The notes under the pieces are model-generated. The model ran no database searches and was not told where the DNA came from. It worked only from the letters and a program-made list of their open reading frames with translations. Of a stretch of DNA of 15,042 nt, positions 7,870 to 14,790 are shown piece after piece (position 1 is the stretch's first letter; every line of letters starts with the position of its first letter). Origin of the DNA: an uncultured Bacteroidales bacterium (GTDB lineage: Bacteria; Bacteroidota; Bacteroidia; Bacteroidales; UBA932); the NCBI GenBank assembly GCA_946406095.1, contig CAMJJO010000028.1:1-15042 (forward strand), written 5' to 3'. Both the position numbers and the translations under genes were made by a program.

Positions 7870-8673
7870 TTATTTAGGCTGTTTTCCGATATAGGCGAGA
7901 ATGCCGCCGTCTACATATAAGATATGTCCGTTAACCGCGTCTGAGGCGTGAGATGCGAGGAACACCGCGGGGCCGCCGAGTTCTTCGGGCTCGAGCCAGC
8001 GACCGGCAGGGGTCTTGGCGCAGATGAAGGAATCGAAAGGATGACGGCTGCCGTCGGGCTGCTTCTCGCGCAGCGGTGCCGTCTGGGGTGTGGCGATGTA
8101 GCCGGGGCCGATGCCGTTGCACTGGATGTTATATTCGCCATATTCCGAACAGATGTTGCGGGTGAGCATCTTGAGGCCTCCCTTAGCCGCCGCATAAGCA
8201 GAAACGGTCTCGCGGCCGAGCTCGCTCATCATCGAGCAGATATTGATGATCTTGCCCTCGCGGCGCTCCATCATTTCGGGAAGGACGGCGCTTGAGACGA
8301 TGAACGGAGCCACCAGGTCCACATCGATAACCTGCTGGAACTCTTTGCGCTCCATTTCGTGCATGGGGATACGCTTGATGATGCCGGCGTTGTTCACCAG
8401 GATGTCGATCTGGCCGACCTCGGCGTGGATCTTCTCCACAAGGGCCTTGACGGCCACCTCGTCGGTAACGTCACAAACATAACCCTTGACGTTGGAGATG
8501 CCGGCCTCTTTGTAGTTGTTCAACCCACGTTCCAGGGCGGTCTCGTTAATGTCGTTGAAAATGATGTTCTTGATGCCAGCGGCCACAAATGCCTTGGCGA
8601 TGTTGAAGCCGATTCCGTAGGATGCTCCGGTAATCCAGGCGTTCTTGCCTTCGAGAGAAAAAAGATTTGCCAT
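7870..8673 (-). CDS. kduD: SDR dehydrogenase, probable 2-dehydro-3-deoxy-D-gluconate 5-dehydrogenase (KduD)
   Basis: This 267-residue short-chain dehydrogenase has the full classical set: TGASYGIG (15-22) for the nucleotide, NNAG (94-97), Ser147, Tyr160 and Lys164. Asp41 after beta-2 favours NAD(H). The sequence is close to proteins often labelled gluconate 5-dehydrogenase, but its position one base ahead of kduI makes KduD activity much more likely: reduction of 3-deoxy-D-glycero-2,5-hexodiulosonate to 2-keto-3-deoxy-D-gluconate. It is the first gene of the minus-strand catabolic unit. Its leader (about 8674-8717) carries the 13-base CGTGCACGGGCAC element downstream of the -7 box, where a bound repressor would block transcription. 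A gluconate 5-dehydrogenase cannot be excluded from sequence alone. Confidence 0.92.
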   Translation of the reverse strand: MANLFSLEGKNAWITGASYGIGFNIAKAFVAAGIKNIIFNDINETALERGLNNYKEAGISNVKGYVCDVTDEVAVKALVEKIHAEVGQIDILVNNAGIIKRIPMHEMERKEFQQVIDVDLVAPFIVSSAVLPEMMERREGKIINICSMMSELGRETVSAYAAAKGGLKMLTRNICSEYGEYNIQCNGIGPGYIATPQTAPLREKQPDGSRHPFDSFICAKTPAGRWLEPEELGGPAVFLASHASDAVNGHILYVDGGILAYIGKQPK

Positions 8674-8695
8674 ATAGAGTGTTATTTAGTTATTC

Positions 8696-8707
8696 GTGCA
8701 CGGGCAC
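8696..8707. promoter_or_regulatory. Pseudo-palindromic operator candidate GTGCACGGGCAC
   Basis: GTGCACGGGCAC is a near-palindrome (10 of 12 positions symmetric) centred on CG, as in many LacI-family operators. It lies about 10-20 bases downstream of the predicted kduD transcription start. An identical 13-base version (with the preceding C at 8695) occurs in the opposite orientation at 3335-3347, before the GH28 gene. Here no T-run follows, so a terminator role is unlikely at this site. The identity of the binding protein is unknown; no regulator gene is in the window. Confidence 0.5.
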
Positions 8708-8721
8708 AATTGCGCATTATG

Positions 8722-8729
8722 CAAAAATA
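8722..8729 (-). promoter_or_regulatory. -7 box of the kduD operon promoter
   Basis: The minus strand reads TATTTTTG, a full match to TAnnTTTG, about 49 bases before the kduD ATG. No TTTG is found at the usual -33 distance, which suggests a regulated promoter. Part of it overlaps the small dyad AAAAAT-agc-ATTTTT (8723-8737), and the divergent aroE promoter lies just 12 bases away. Confidence 0.55.
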
Positions 8730-8741
8730 GCATTTTTTTCT

Positions 8742-8749
8742 TAACTTCG
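8742..8749 (+). promoter_or_regulatory. -7 box of the aroE promoter
   Basis: TAACTTCG matches TAnnTTTG at seven of eight positions. It ends only six bases before the aroE ATG (8756), so the transcript would start at or within a few bases of the start codon. No clear -33 element is seen at 19-21 bases upstream. Confidence 0.45.
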
Positions 8750-8755
8750 CCCAGT

Positions 8756-9490
8756 ATGATTAGATTTGGATTGATAGGAGACCCCATCTCCCACTCAGTG
8801 AGCCCGGAGATTTTTGCCAAAGCCTACGGCGGGCACTGGCCTTACGACCTGATAGAAGGAGCGGATTTCAACGCTTCCTGGAAGCGTTTTCTCAATGAGT
8901 ACCAGGCGATTAACATCACCGCACCATTCAAGGAGCCGGCTTTCCGTGAAGTGCTGGCAAACGGCGTGATGGATGCAGAGGTGCAAGCCATAGGCGCAAT
9001 CAACATCGCCGTCAAGGAAGCCGACGGCCGGATCCACGGCTACAATTCCGACTATCTGGGAGTAATGAAGGTCCTCCGCGACCACGGTTTCGGCGAAGGA
9101 AGCACTGTGGTGGTGGCCGGATTCGGCGGAGCCGGAAAAGCGGCAGCGGCGGCAGGCAAGGCTCTCGGGTGCGATGTGGTGATCTGCAACCGCACCCGCC
9201 ACACCCCGGACATCCGTCCCCTGGAAGAACTGCCGGTCCTTGCCGGCGTGGCCGATCTGCTCATCTATACTCTTGCATTCCCCATTCCGGAACTCTATAC
9301 CCTACCCGGCAATGGCGATTTGAAGGACGGCGGCACGGACGGCGCATCTGGAAGGATGGCCATTCTGGAGGCAAACTACCGCACTCCCTGCCTGGCTGGC
9401 CGCCCGGGATACATCCCCGGCACGGAATGGCATCGCGCTCAGGCGGTGACCGGCTATCCGCTGATGACCGGAGAGCCGGCGGATTTATAA
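8756..9490 (+). CDS. aroE: Shikimate dehydrogenase
   Basis: AroE reduces 3-dehydroshikimate to shikimate with NADPH, the fourth step of chorismate and aromatic amino acid synthesis, in the cytoplasm. The 244-residue protein shows SHSVSP (12-17, substrate binding), NITAPFKE with catalytic Lys59, GYNSDYLG with Asp99, and the nucleotide loop GFGGAGKA. The C-terminal GTEWHRAQA keeps the conserved Gln. It is a little shorter than the E. coli enzyme (272), in line with Bacteroidales members. I chose the ATG at 8756 because MIRFGLIGDPISHS is the usual AroE beginning; a GTG at 8696 keeps the frame open but lies inside the operator candidate. It diverges from kduD, and a small hairpin follows its stop. 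Confidence 0.95.
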   Translation: MIRFGLIGDPISHSVSPEIFAKAYGGHWPYDLIEGADFNASWKRFLNEYQAINITAPFKEPAFREVLANGVMDAEVQAIGAINIAVKEADGRIHGYNSDYLGVMKVLRDHGFGEGSTVVVAGFGGAGKAAAAAGKALGCDVVICNRTRHTPDIRPLEELPVLAGVADLLIYTLAFPIPELYTLPGNGDLKDGGTDGASGRMAILEANYRTPCLAGRPGYIPGTEWHRAQAVTGYPLMTGEPADL

Positions 9491-9500
9491 AGAAAAAGTG

Positions 9501-9520
9501 ATTGAGCAAGGCTCAATTTG
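9501..9520 (+). terminator. Hairpin after aroE, weak terminator candidate
   Basis: ATTGAGC-AAG-GCTCAAT is a perfect 7-bp inverted repeat with a 3-base loop, starting 11 bases after the aroE stop and followed by TTG. The T-run is short, so termination may be partial. It lies just upstream of the ssb promoter and could instead be a regulatory dyad. Confidence 0.4.
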
Positions 9521-9533
9521 CGAGGAAAATTCC

Positions 9534-9540
9534 TATATTG
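9534..9540 (+). promoter_or_regulatory. Likely -7 region of the ssb promoter
   Basis: TATATTG(C) resembles the phylum's -7 box and is 21 bases before the ssb ATG. A TTTG at 9517-9520 is only 13 bases upstream, shorter than the usual 19-21, so the -33 assignment is uncertain. Confidence 0.4.
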
Positions 9541-9561
9541 CGAGTCCTAAATTATTGAGAT

Positions 9562-10104
9562 ATGAGTTTGAATAAAGTAATGCTTATCGGTAACGTTGGA
9601 AGAGACCCTAATGTACGTTACCTTGATGGAAATTCCGGAGGTGGCCCCGGCAGCAAAGTAGCCACGTTCACACTTGCTACCACCGAGAGATACAGAGATC
9701 GCAGCGGAGAGACCAGAGAAAATACAGAATGGCACAACATCGTCGCCTGGCGCAATTCCGCAGACCTTGCAGAGAAATTCATCCGCAAGGGAATGCAGAT
9801 CTACATCGAGGGGCGTCTTCGCACCCGCCAGTACACAGACCAGGCCGGCGTGCAGAAGTACACCACCGAGGTCGTGGCAGACAACATCCAGCTCCTCGGC
9901 CGCCGTCAGGAGGAAGAGGGTGCCCAGGGCCAGCCCCAGTATGGCGGCCAACCCCAGTATGGCAGCCAGCCCCGCCAGCAGAGCTACAGCCAGCCTCAGT
10001 ACGGTCAGCCGGCTCCTCCCGTGCAGACAGCCGCACCAGTGCAGCCCGCATCCGAAATCCCCGATGGCCTCGGGTCCGATCCTTCCGATGATCTTCCGTT
10101 CTAG
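9562..10104 (+). CDS. ssb: Single-stranded DNA-binding protein
   Basis: SSB coats single-stranded DNA in replication, recombination and repair, and recruits partner enzymes through its C-terminal tip. The 180-residue protein has the OB-fold at about 1-115 (MSLNKVMLIGNVGRDP start, ATFTLATTERYRD, TEWHNIVAW, YIEGRLRTRQY), then a disordered Gln/Pro/Gly linker with QPQYG repeats (124-150), and ends in the acidic tip SDDLPF (175-180) that binds partners. A small glycine-rich insertion, NSGGGPGS (24-31), widens an early OB-fold loop. It heads a run of closely packed genes: the first MFS gene starts 15 bases after its stop. Confidence 0.96.
   Translation: MSLNKVMLIGNVGRDPNVRYLDGNSGGGPGSKVATFTLATTERYRDRSGETRENTEWHNIVAWRNSADLAEKFIRKGMQIYIEGRLRTRQYTDQAGVQKYTTEVVADNIQLLGRRQEEEGAQGQPQYGGQPQYGSQPRQQSYSQPQYGQPAPPVQTAAPVQPASEIPDGLGSDPSDDLPF
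9931..10008 (+). repeat. Imperfect QPQYG-coding repeats in the ssb linker
   Basis: Two adjacent 18-base units (9931-9948 and 9949-9966) differ at only two positions and encode QPQYGG and QPQYGS. A diverged third unit (9967-9984, QPRQQS) and a fourth (9991-10008, QPQYGQ) follow. They encode part of the flexible linker before the DDLPF tip. They are coding repeats with no spacer pattern. Confidence 0.7.
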
Positions 10105-10119
10105 AATAATTCAAGCAAA

Positions 10120-11493
10120 ATGGCAGAAAAAGTATACAAACTGATGAACGACAATCCGGTGCTTCGCTGGACTGCCCTGATACTCATCGCCTCGATGATG
10201 TTCTTCGCATATATGTTCGTGGACGTAATGTCCCCTCTCAAGAGCATGATCGAAGCCCAGCGCGGATGGAACAGCACCGTGTTCGGCACCTACGCCGCGT
10301 CGGAATACATCCTCAACGTCTGCGGATTCCTCATCATCGCAGGTATCATCCTCGACAAGATGGGTGTTCGCTTCACCGGCACCCTGTCCGCATCCCTCAT
10401 GGTGGGTGGCGCGATCATCAAATACATCGGCATTTCCGACTGGTTCCAGACCACTGCCTTCTGCGGCTGGCTGGACAGCTGGTGGGTCGCCCTTCCCGGC
10501 AGCGCCAAGATGGCGTCCCTCGGCTTCATGATCTTCGGATGCGGATGCGAAATGGCCGGCACGACGGTCTCCAAGGCTATCGCCAAATGGTTCGACGGCC
10601 ACGAGCTCTCGCTTGCAATGGGCATCGAGATGGCCATCGCCCGCATCGGCGTGTTCGCAGTCATGTGGATATCTCCCATCATCGCCAACGCCCATAACCA
10701 GAGCGTGGTTGCGCCTCTCGCGTTCTGCACCGCCCTGCTGCTAATCGGCCTCATCACCTTCATCGTCTTCACCTTCATGGACAAGAAACTGGACAAGCAG
10801 CTGATAGCCGAAGGCAAGATGGCGGAAGAGCCCAACCCGGAGGACGAATTCAAGATCAAGGACCTTGGAATAGTGTTCGGCAGCAAGATGTTCTGGATCG
10901 TGGCCATCATGTGCGTGCTCTACTACAGCGCCATTTTCCCGTTCCAGAGGTACGCCCCCAACTTCCTGGAGGAGACCCTGAACATCGATGCAACCTCAGC
11001 CGCACGCCTCTTCAGTTTCTTCCCCATCCTGGCAATGGCCCTCACCCCCTTCCTCGGAGGATTCATCTCCTTCAAGGGCAAGGGAGCGAGCATGCTGATG
11101 GCGGGCTCGCTGCTGATGATTATCTGCCACCTAAGTTTCGCTTTCGTGCTGCCTGTTTTCGCGCACAAGTGGTTTGCCGTGGTGCTGATACTCCTGCTCG
11201 GCCTTTCATTCTCGCTGGTGCCTGCGGCACTCTGGCCGAGCGTGACCAAGATCATAGACAAGAAGGTGCTCGGCAGCGCCTACTGCCTCATTTTCTGGGT
11301 GCAGAACATAGGCCTCTGCCTCGTTCCGCTGCTCATCGGCTCGCTTCGCCAGAGCACTGGCGGCTACACCGTGCCGATGCTGGTGTTCTCTTCGTTCGGA
11401 GTGCTGGCATTCCTGCTCACCTTCCTCCTGAAACTCGAAGACAAGCGCAAGGGCTTCGGCCTGGAACTGCCTGAAGTGAAGAATGAGAAATAA
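10120..11493 (+). CDS. MFSD1-like MFS transporter, copy 1
   Basis: This 457-residue inner-membrane protein has about twelve hydrophobic segments, split by a charged central loop (about 220-248). Several segments resemble the MFSD1 family: LDKMGVRFTG after the second membrane segment, GCGCEMAGTTVSKAIAKWF (140-158) followed by MGIEMAIARIG, CVLYYSAIFPF (265-275), and LVPAALWPSV (367-376) leading to LGSAYCLIFWVQNIG. In animals MFSD1 is a lysosomal carrier reported to move dipeptides; the substrate of the bacterial relatives is unknown, so a peptide role is only a hint. There is no signal peptide and no attached domain. It lies 15 bases after ssb and overlaps its paralogue by 11 bases. I see no link to pectin other than distance. 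Confidence 0.88.
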   Translation: MAEKVYKLMNDNPVLRWTALILIASMMFFAYMFVDVMSPLKSMIEAQRGWNSTVFGTYAASEYILNVCGFLIIAGIILDKMGVRFTGTLSASLMVGGAIIKYIGISDWFQTTAFCGWLDSWWVALPGSAKMASLGFMIFGCGCEMAGTTVSKAIAKWFDGHELSLAMGIEMAIARIGVFAVMWISPIIANAHNQSVVAPLAFCTALLLIGLITFIVFTFMDKKLDKQLIAEGKMAEEPNPEDEFKIKDLGIVFGSKMFWIVAIMCVLYYSAIFPFQRYAPNFLEETLNIDATSAARLFSFFPILAMALTPFLGGFISFKGKGASMLMAGSLLMIICHLSFAFVLPVFAHKWFAVVLILLLGLSFSLVPAALWPSVTKIIDKKVLGSAYCLIFWVQNIGLCLVPLLIGSLRQSTGGYTVPMLVFSSFGVLAFLLTFLLKLEDKRKGFGLELPEVKNEK

Positions 11494-12757
11494 AGGCAGG
11501 TGGATGCCGTGGGTGGCACTCGCCTGTCTGGTGGTGCCAATGTTCGGCTCGTACTTCTTCGACGATATGTTCTCGAGCATATCGTTCCTTTTCAGCGACC
11601 CTTCCCGGCTCGAACTGGGATGGGACGCTGCAGGTTACGGGCTCTACACCAGCGGCTACTCCGTGCTTTGCGTATTCGGCGGGCTGATAGTCTGCGGGAT
11701 GCTCCTCGACAAATGGGGAGTGCGCATCACCGGGTCCATTTTCGTGGGGATGATGACCGCGGGCGCGGCACTGGTGCTCTGGGCCATCACCTCCGGACTG
11801 GCGCCAAAGCAGTCCCTTACCGTTGCCTATGCCGGATGCATGCTCTTCGGGCTCGGCAGCGAGATTGCGGGAGTGGCTGTCACGCGCAGCATCGCCCGAT
11901 GGTTCAAGGACGGGCCTATGGCCTTCGCGATGGGCCTGCAGCTGGCAATCGCCAGGCTGGGAACCGCCTTCGCGCTGGTGATATCCCCCCGGCTGGTTCC
12001 GGAAGCGGACACGCTGACACTGGCCCAGACGGCCAGGCCGGCGGTGCTGGGTCTCGGCCTGCTGCTTTTGGGATGCATACTCTGGGCAGTGTTCGTGGCG
12101 CTGGATGCGAAGAGATTTCCTTCCGGGGTCACCGGCGACAAGAGCGAAGGTTTCCGCCTCGCCGACGTTGGCAAGATCCTCACCAACAAACGCTTCATTC
12201 TGATTTCCCTGCTCTGCGTATTCTTCTACAGCAGCATAATCGCTTTCAAGAAATTCGCCGGCGCAATCCTGGTTCCCCGTTTCGACGTGCCTGCCGAGGC
12301 CGCCAGCTGGATGGTGAGCATGCTTCCGTTCGCGACCGTAGTCTTCGCACCGCTGTTCGGCATCCTTGTCGACAAACTCGGGCATGCCACCCGCTGGATG
12401 CTGGGCGGCGCGGTACTTGCCCTCACAGCCCATCTGCTGCTGGCGTTTGCGCCTGCCGGAGTGCCGTTCTGGGGATACCTGAGCATGGTGTTCCTGGGCT
12501 TCGGATACTCTCTGGTGCCCGCCGCGATGTGGCCTTCCGTGCCGCGGATCGTGCCCGACAAGGTGCTCGGCACGGCCTACTCGCTCATCTACTGGATCCA
12601 GAACCTCGGCCTGATGCTGTTCAAGATGCTGGCCGGCGTAATCCTTGGAAAGGCGGCGGCTGGCAGCGGCCCGGTGCAGGTGGAACTGATGTTCGTAGGT
12701 GTTTGTATCGTCGCCCTGCTTACCTCCGGTCTGTTGCATAAAACCAAACTTAACTAG
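11483..12757 (+). CDS. MFSD1-like MFS transporter, copy 2
   Basis: This 424-residue membrane carrier is a diverged paralogue of the gene before it. Matching segments are LDKWGVRITGS (75-85), GLGSEIAGVAVTRSIARWF (123-141) with MGLQLAIARLG, CVFFYSSIIAF (245-255), and LVPAAMWPSV (344-353) with LGTAYSLIYWIQNLG. The N-terminal FGSYFFDD also resembles MFSD1. It starts at ATG 11483, which overlaps the last 11 bases of copy 1; an alternative ATG at 11504 (MPWVALACL) would remove seven residues and the overlap. Copy 1 has a longer central loop and C-terminal tail. The two could be separate carriers or a heteromer; substrate unknown. The dxs start is nine bases beyond its stop. Confidence 0.88.
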   Translation: MRNKGRWMPWVALACLVVPMFGSYFFDDMFSSISFLFSDPSRLELGWDAAGYGLYTSGYSVLCVFGGLIVCGMLLDKWGVRITGSIFVGMMTAGAALVLWAITSGLAPKQSLTVAYAGCMLFGLGSEIAGVAVTRSIARWFKDGPMAFAMGLQLAIARLGTAFALVISPRLVPEADTLTLAQTARPAVLGLGLLLLGCILWAVFVALDAKRFPSGVTGDKSEGFRLADVGKILTNKRFILISLLCVFFYSSIIAFKKFAGAILVPRFDVPAEAASWMVSMLPFATVVFAPLFGILVDKLGHATRWMLGGAVLALTAHLLLAFAPAGVPFWGYLSMVFLGFGYSLVPAAMWPSVPRIVPDKVLGTAYSLIYWIQNLGLMLFKMLAGVILGKAAAGSGPVQVELMFVGVCIVALLTSGLLHKTKLN

Positions 12758-12766
12758 ACTGACGCA

Positions 12767-14635
12767 ATGTATCCCATTTTGGACAGAATTAATTCCCCGG
12801 CCGACCTCAAGAGCCTCAGCCTCAGCGAGTTGAAACAGCTCTGCAGCGAGATCCGCCACTACATCATCGAGGTCTGTTCAAAGAATCCCGGGCATCTGGG
12901 ATCCAGCCTCGGCGCAGTGGAACTTATCGTGGGATACCATTACGTATTCGACGCCCCCGAGGACAAGATAGTCTTCGACGTTGGCCATCAGGCCTATGCA
13001 CATAAGATTCTGACCGGCCGCCGCGAAGCCTTCAGGACATTGCGCCAGGAAGGCGGCATCAGCGGATTTCCGCGCATGGACGAAAGCCCCTACGACAGCT
13101 TCGGCGTCGGGCATTCCTCCACCTCCGTTTCAGCCGCCCTCGGGCTCGCTGAAGCCGCCCGCATTCAGGGCCGTAAAGAGAAAGTGACTGCGCTGATCGG
13201 GGACGGCGCCCTGACCGGAGGCCTTGCATTCGAGGGAATCAACAACGCCGGAGCCGCGAAAGCAGACCTGCTCATCATCCTCAACGACAACGAGATATCC
13301 ATCGACCACAACCTGGGCGGGTTGCATAATTATCTGCTGAAGATCACCACCTCCCGCCGCTACAATTCCTTCAAGAACAAGGTCTGGAACGCTCTGGGCG
13401 AGAGGAGTATCAGGCATTTCATCCAGCGATGGTGGCGCAGTCTCAAATCCTGGGCGGTCAAGAAGACAGGGGGCGACCTTTTCGAAGCCCTCGGCTTCCG
13501 CTATTTCGGGCCCATCGACGGCAACGACCTCGGCAGCGTAATAAACGCCCTGCAGCGCATAAAAAACATCCACGGCCCCCGCGTGCTTCACTGCAACACC
13601 GTGAAAGGCAAGGGTTTCCCGGCTTCGGAGGCGGACCCTTACACCTGGCACGCCCCCGGCAAATTCGACCCGGAAACCGGCAAGCGGCTCTCCGGCCCCT
13701 ACCCTGCCGACCGCTATCAGGATGTGTTCGGTGCCGTGCTCTGCGAACTAGCCGAAAAGGATGAGCGCGTGATAGGCATCACTCCCGCCATGGCCAGCGG
13801 CTGCGGAATGAGCGCTTTCGCCAAGAAATACCCCGGGCGGTTCTTCGACGTAGGAATCGAAGAAGAGCACGCAGTAACCTTCTCCGCCGGCCTGGCCGCG
13901 GGCGGGCTGCGTCCCTTCTGCAACATCTACTCATCCTTCGCCCAGCGCTCATTCGACCAGATAGTGCACGACGTTGCACTGCAGCATCTGCCGGTGGTGC
14001 TCTGCTTCGACCGCGCAGGTCTGGTGGGAGAGGATGGGGCCACGCACCACGGCTGCTTCGACATCGCCGCGCTCCGCACCGTGCCCGGCACCATCATCTC
14101 TTCCCCGAAAGATGAGACGGAACTCAAACAGCTTATGTACACCGCCCTCGGCACGGAGAGCGGACCATTTATAATAAGGTATCCGCGCGGGTGCGGAGAA
14201 GGAGCCGCATGGAAAGATGCACCGGCAGAAACCCTTCCGATTGGAAAGGCGGTGGAGCTGAAAGCCGGCAGGAAGGTGGCGCTGGTCTGCACCGGGCCCA
14301 TCACCAGCATGGCGCTCCGCATTTCGGAAAAGCTCGGAGATGAGGTGGGAGTCTACAACTTCCGCTTCGTCAAACCACTTGATACTGAAATGCTAAGCAA
14401 GATAGCCGGGCAATACGCCCATGTCCTCACCCTGGAAGACGGCAGCATCAAGGGAGGGCTCTACGGAGCCGTCGCGGAGTTCTTCGCAAGCCTCGGAAAC
14501 GCCCCCTCACTTGCGGGTATAGGCATTCCCGATGAATTCATCCGGCACGCGAGCAAAGACCAGGAATGGAAGATTTGCGGGATGGATGAAGAATCTGTGA
14601 TGAAAAAGATTGAAAAATTTTTGGAGAATCGCTAA
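12767..14635 (+). CDS. dxs: 1-deoxy-D-xylulose-5-phosphate synthase
   Basis: DXS condenses pyruvate and glyceraldehyde 3-phosphate with thiamine diphosphate, the first step of the methylerythritol phosphate route to isoprenoids and a feed into thiamine and pyridoxal synthesis. The 622-residue protein (E. coli 620) has His43 in GHLGSSLG, the cofactor motif GDGALTGG (Asp146) with Asn175 in NDNEISID, GPIDGND, KGKGFPASEADP, catalytic Glu366 in VGIEEEHA, and DRAGLVGEDGATHHG (Arg416, His427). The Gln that usually follows the catalytic Glu is Glu here. It is the last gene of the ssb-MFS-MFS-dxs run, nine bases after the second carrier. Its final codons contain the -33 element of the tRNA promoter. 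Confidence 0.98.
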   Translation: MYPILDRINSPADLKSLSLSELKQLCSEIRHYIIEVCSKNPGHLGSSLGAVELIVGYHYVFDAPEDKIVFDVGHQAYAHKILTGRREAFRTLRQEGGISGFPRMDESPYDSFGVGHSSTSVSAALGLAEAARIQGRKEKVTALIGDGALTGGLAFEGINNAGAAKADLLIILNDNEISIDHNLGGLHNYLLKITTSRRYNSFKNKVWNALGERSIRHFIQRWWRSLKSWAVKKTGGDLFEALGFRYFGPIDGNDLGSVINALQRIKNIHGPRVLHCNTVKGKGFPASEADPYTWHAPGKFDPETGKRLSGPYPADRYQDVFGAVLCELAEKDERVIGITPAMASGCGMSAFAKKYPGRFFDVGIEEEHAVTFSAGLAAGGLRPFCNIYSSFAQRSFDQIVHDVALQHLPVVLCFDRAGLVGEDGATHHGCFDIAALRTVPGTIISSPKDETELKQLMYTALGTESGPFIIRYPRGCGEGAAWKDAPAETLPIGKAVELKAGRKVALVCTGPITSMALRISEKLGDEVGVYNFRFVKPLDTEMLSKIAGQYAHVLTLEDGSIKGGLYGAVAEFFASLGNAPSLAGIGIPDEFIRHASKDQEWKICGMDEESVMKKIEKFLENR

Positions 14636-14650
14636 AAATCTCTATCTTTG
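14620..14650 (+). promoter_or_regulatory. Consensus Bacteroidota promoter of the tRNA cluster
   Basis: TTTG (14620-14623), a spacer of exactly 19 bases, then TATCTTTG (14643-14650) match the -33/-7 consensus fully. The -33 element lies inside the last codons of dxs (stop at 14633-14635). The first tRNA begins at 14682, giving a leader of roughly 28 bases. The CTTTGCA...TGCAAAG inverted repeat at 14646-14666 overlaps the -7 box and the predicted start. Confidence 0.85.
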
Positions 14651-14666
14651 CAGTCCTTTTGCAAAG
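14646..14666 (+). other. 7-bp inverted repeat at the tRNA promoter start site
   Basis: CTTTGCA (14646-14652) and TGCAAAG (14660-14666) are perfect inverted repeats around a 7-base loop ending in TTT. The repeat sits between the dxs stop and the first tRNA. It could act as a weak dxs terminator, a leader hairpin, or arise by chance from the -7 box bases. Confidence 0.35.
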
Positions 14667-14681
14667 AAGGCTTGAAATACT

Positions 14682-14755
14682 GCCGATGTAGCTCAGCTGG
14701 CCAGAGCACGTGATTTGTAATCTCGGGGTCGACGGTTCGAATCCGCCCATCGGCT
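14682..14755 (+). tRNA. tRNA-Thr (anticodon TGT)
   Basis: The acceptor stem is GCCGATG/CATCGGC with discriminator T. The D-arm is GCTC/GAGC, the anticodon loop TTTGTAA gives TGT, and the T-loop is TTCGAAT. CCA is not encoded. Two stem positions do not pair: T/T in the middle of the anticodon stem (CGTGA/TCTCG) and A/C in the T-stem (GACGG/CCGCC). All other pairs form. First gene of a four-tRNA cluster. Confidence 0.92.
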
Positions 14756-14790
14756 CGCTTCTGTGCACTGAGCGTCATCAGGCACTACTC

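Noticed and set aside
71..8673. Complete polysaccharide utilisation locus
   Set aside because: No SusC/SusD pair, sensor-regulator, lyase or GH88/GH105 gene is present, so only part of such a locus can be claimed here.
8696..8755. Upstream extension of aroE from a GTG at 8696
   Set aside because: The added 20 residues do not resemble any AroE N-terminus, and the start would lie in the operator candidate and upstream of the -7 box.
9931..10008. Possible CRISPR-like or regulatory tandem repeat
   Set aside because: Units are in frame, encode QPQYG linker repeats of SSB, and lack spacers.
11417..12859. Minus-strand open frame of 480 codons across the second MFS gene into dxs
   Set aside because: Composition is dominated by Gly, His, Gln, Glu and Arg, typical of the antisense of hydrophobic membrane codons. 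It overlaps three real plus-strand genes.
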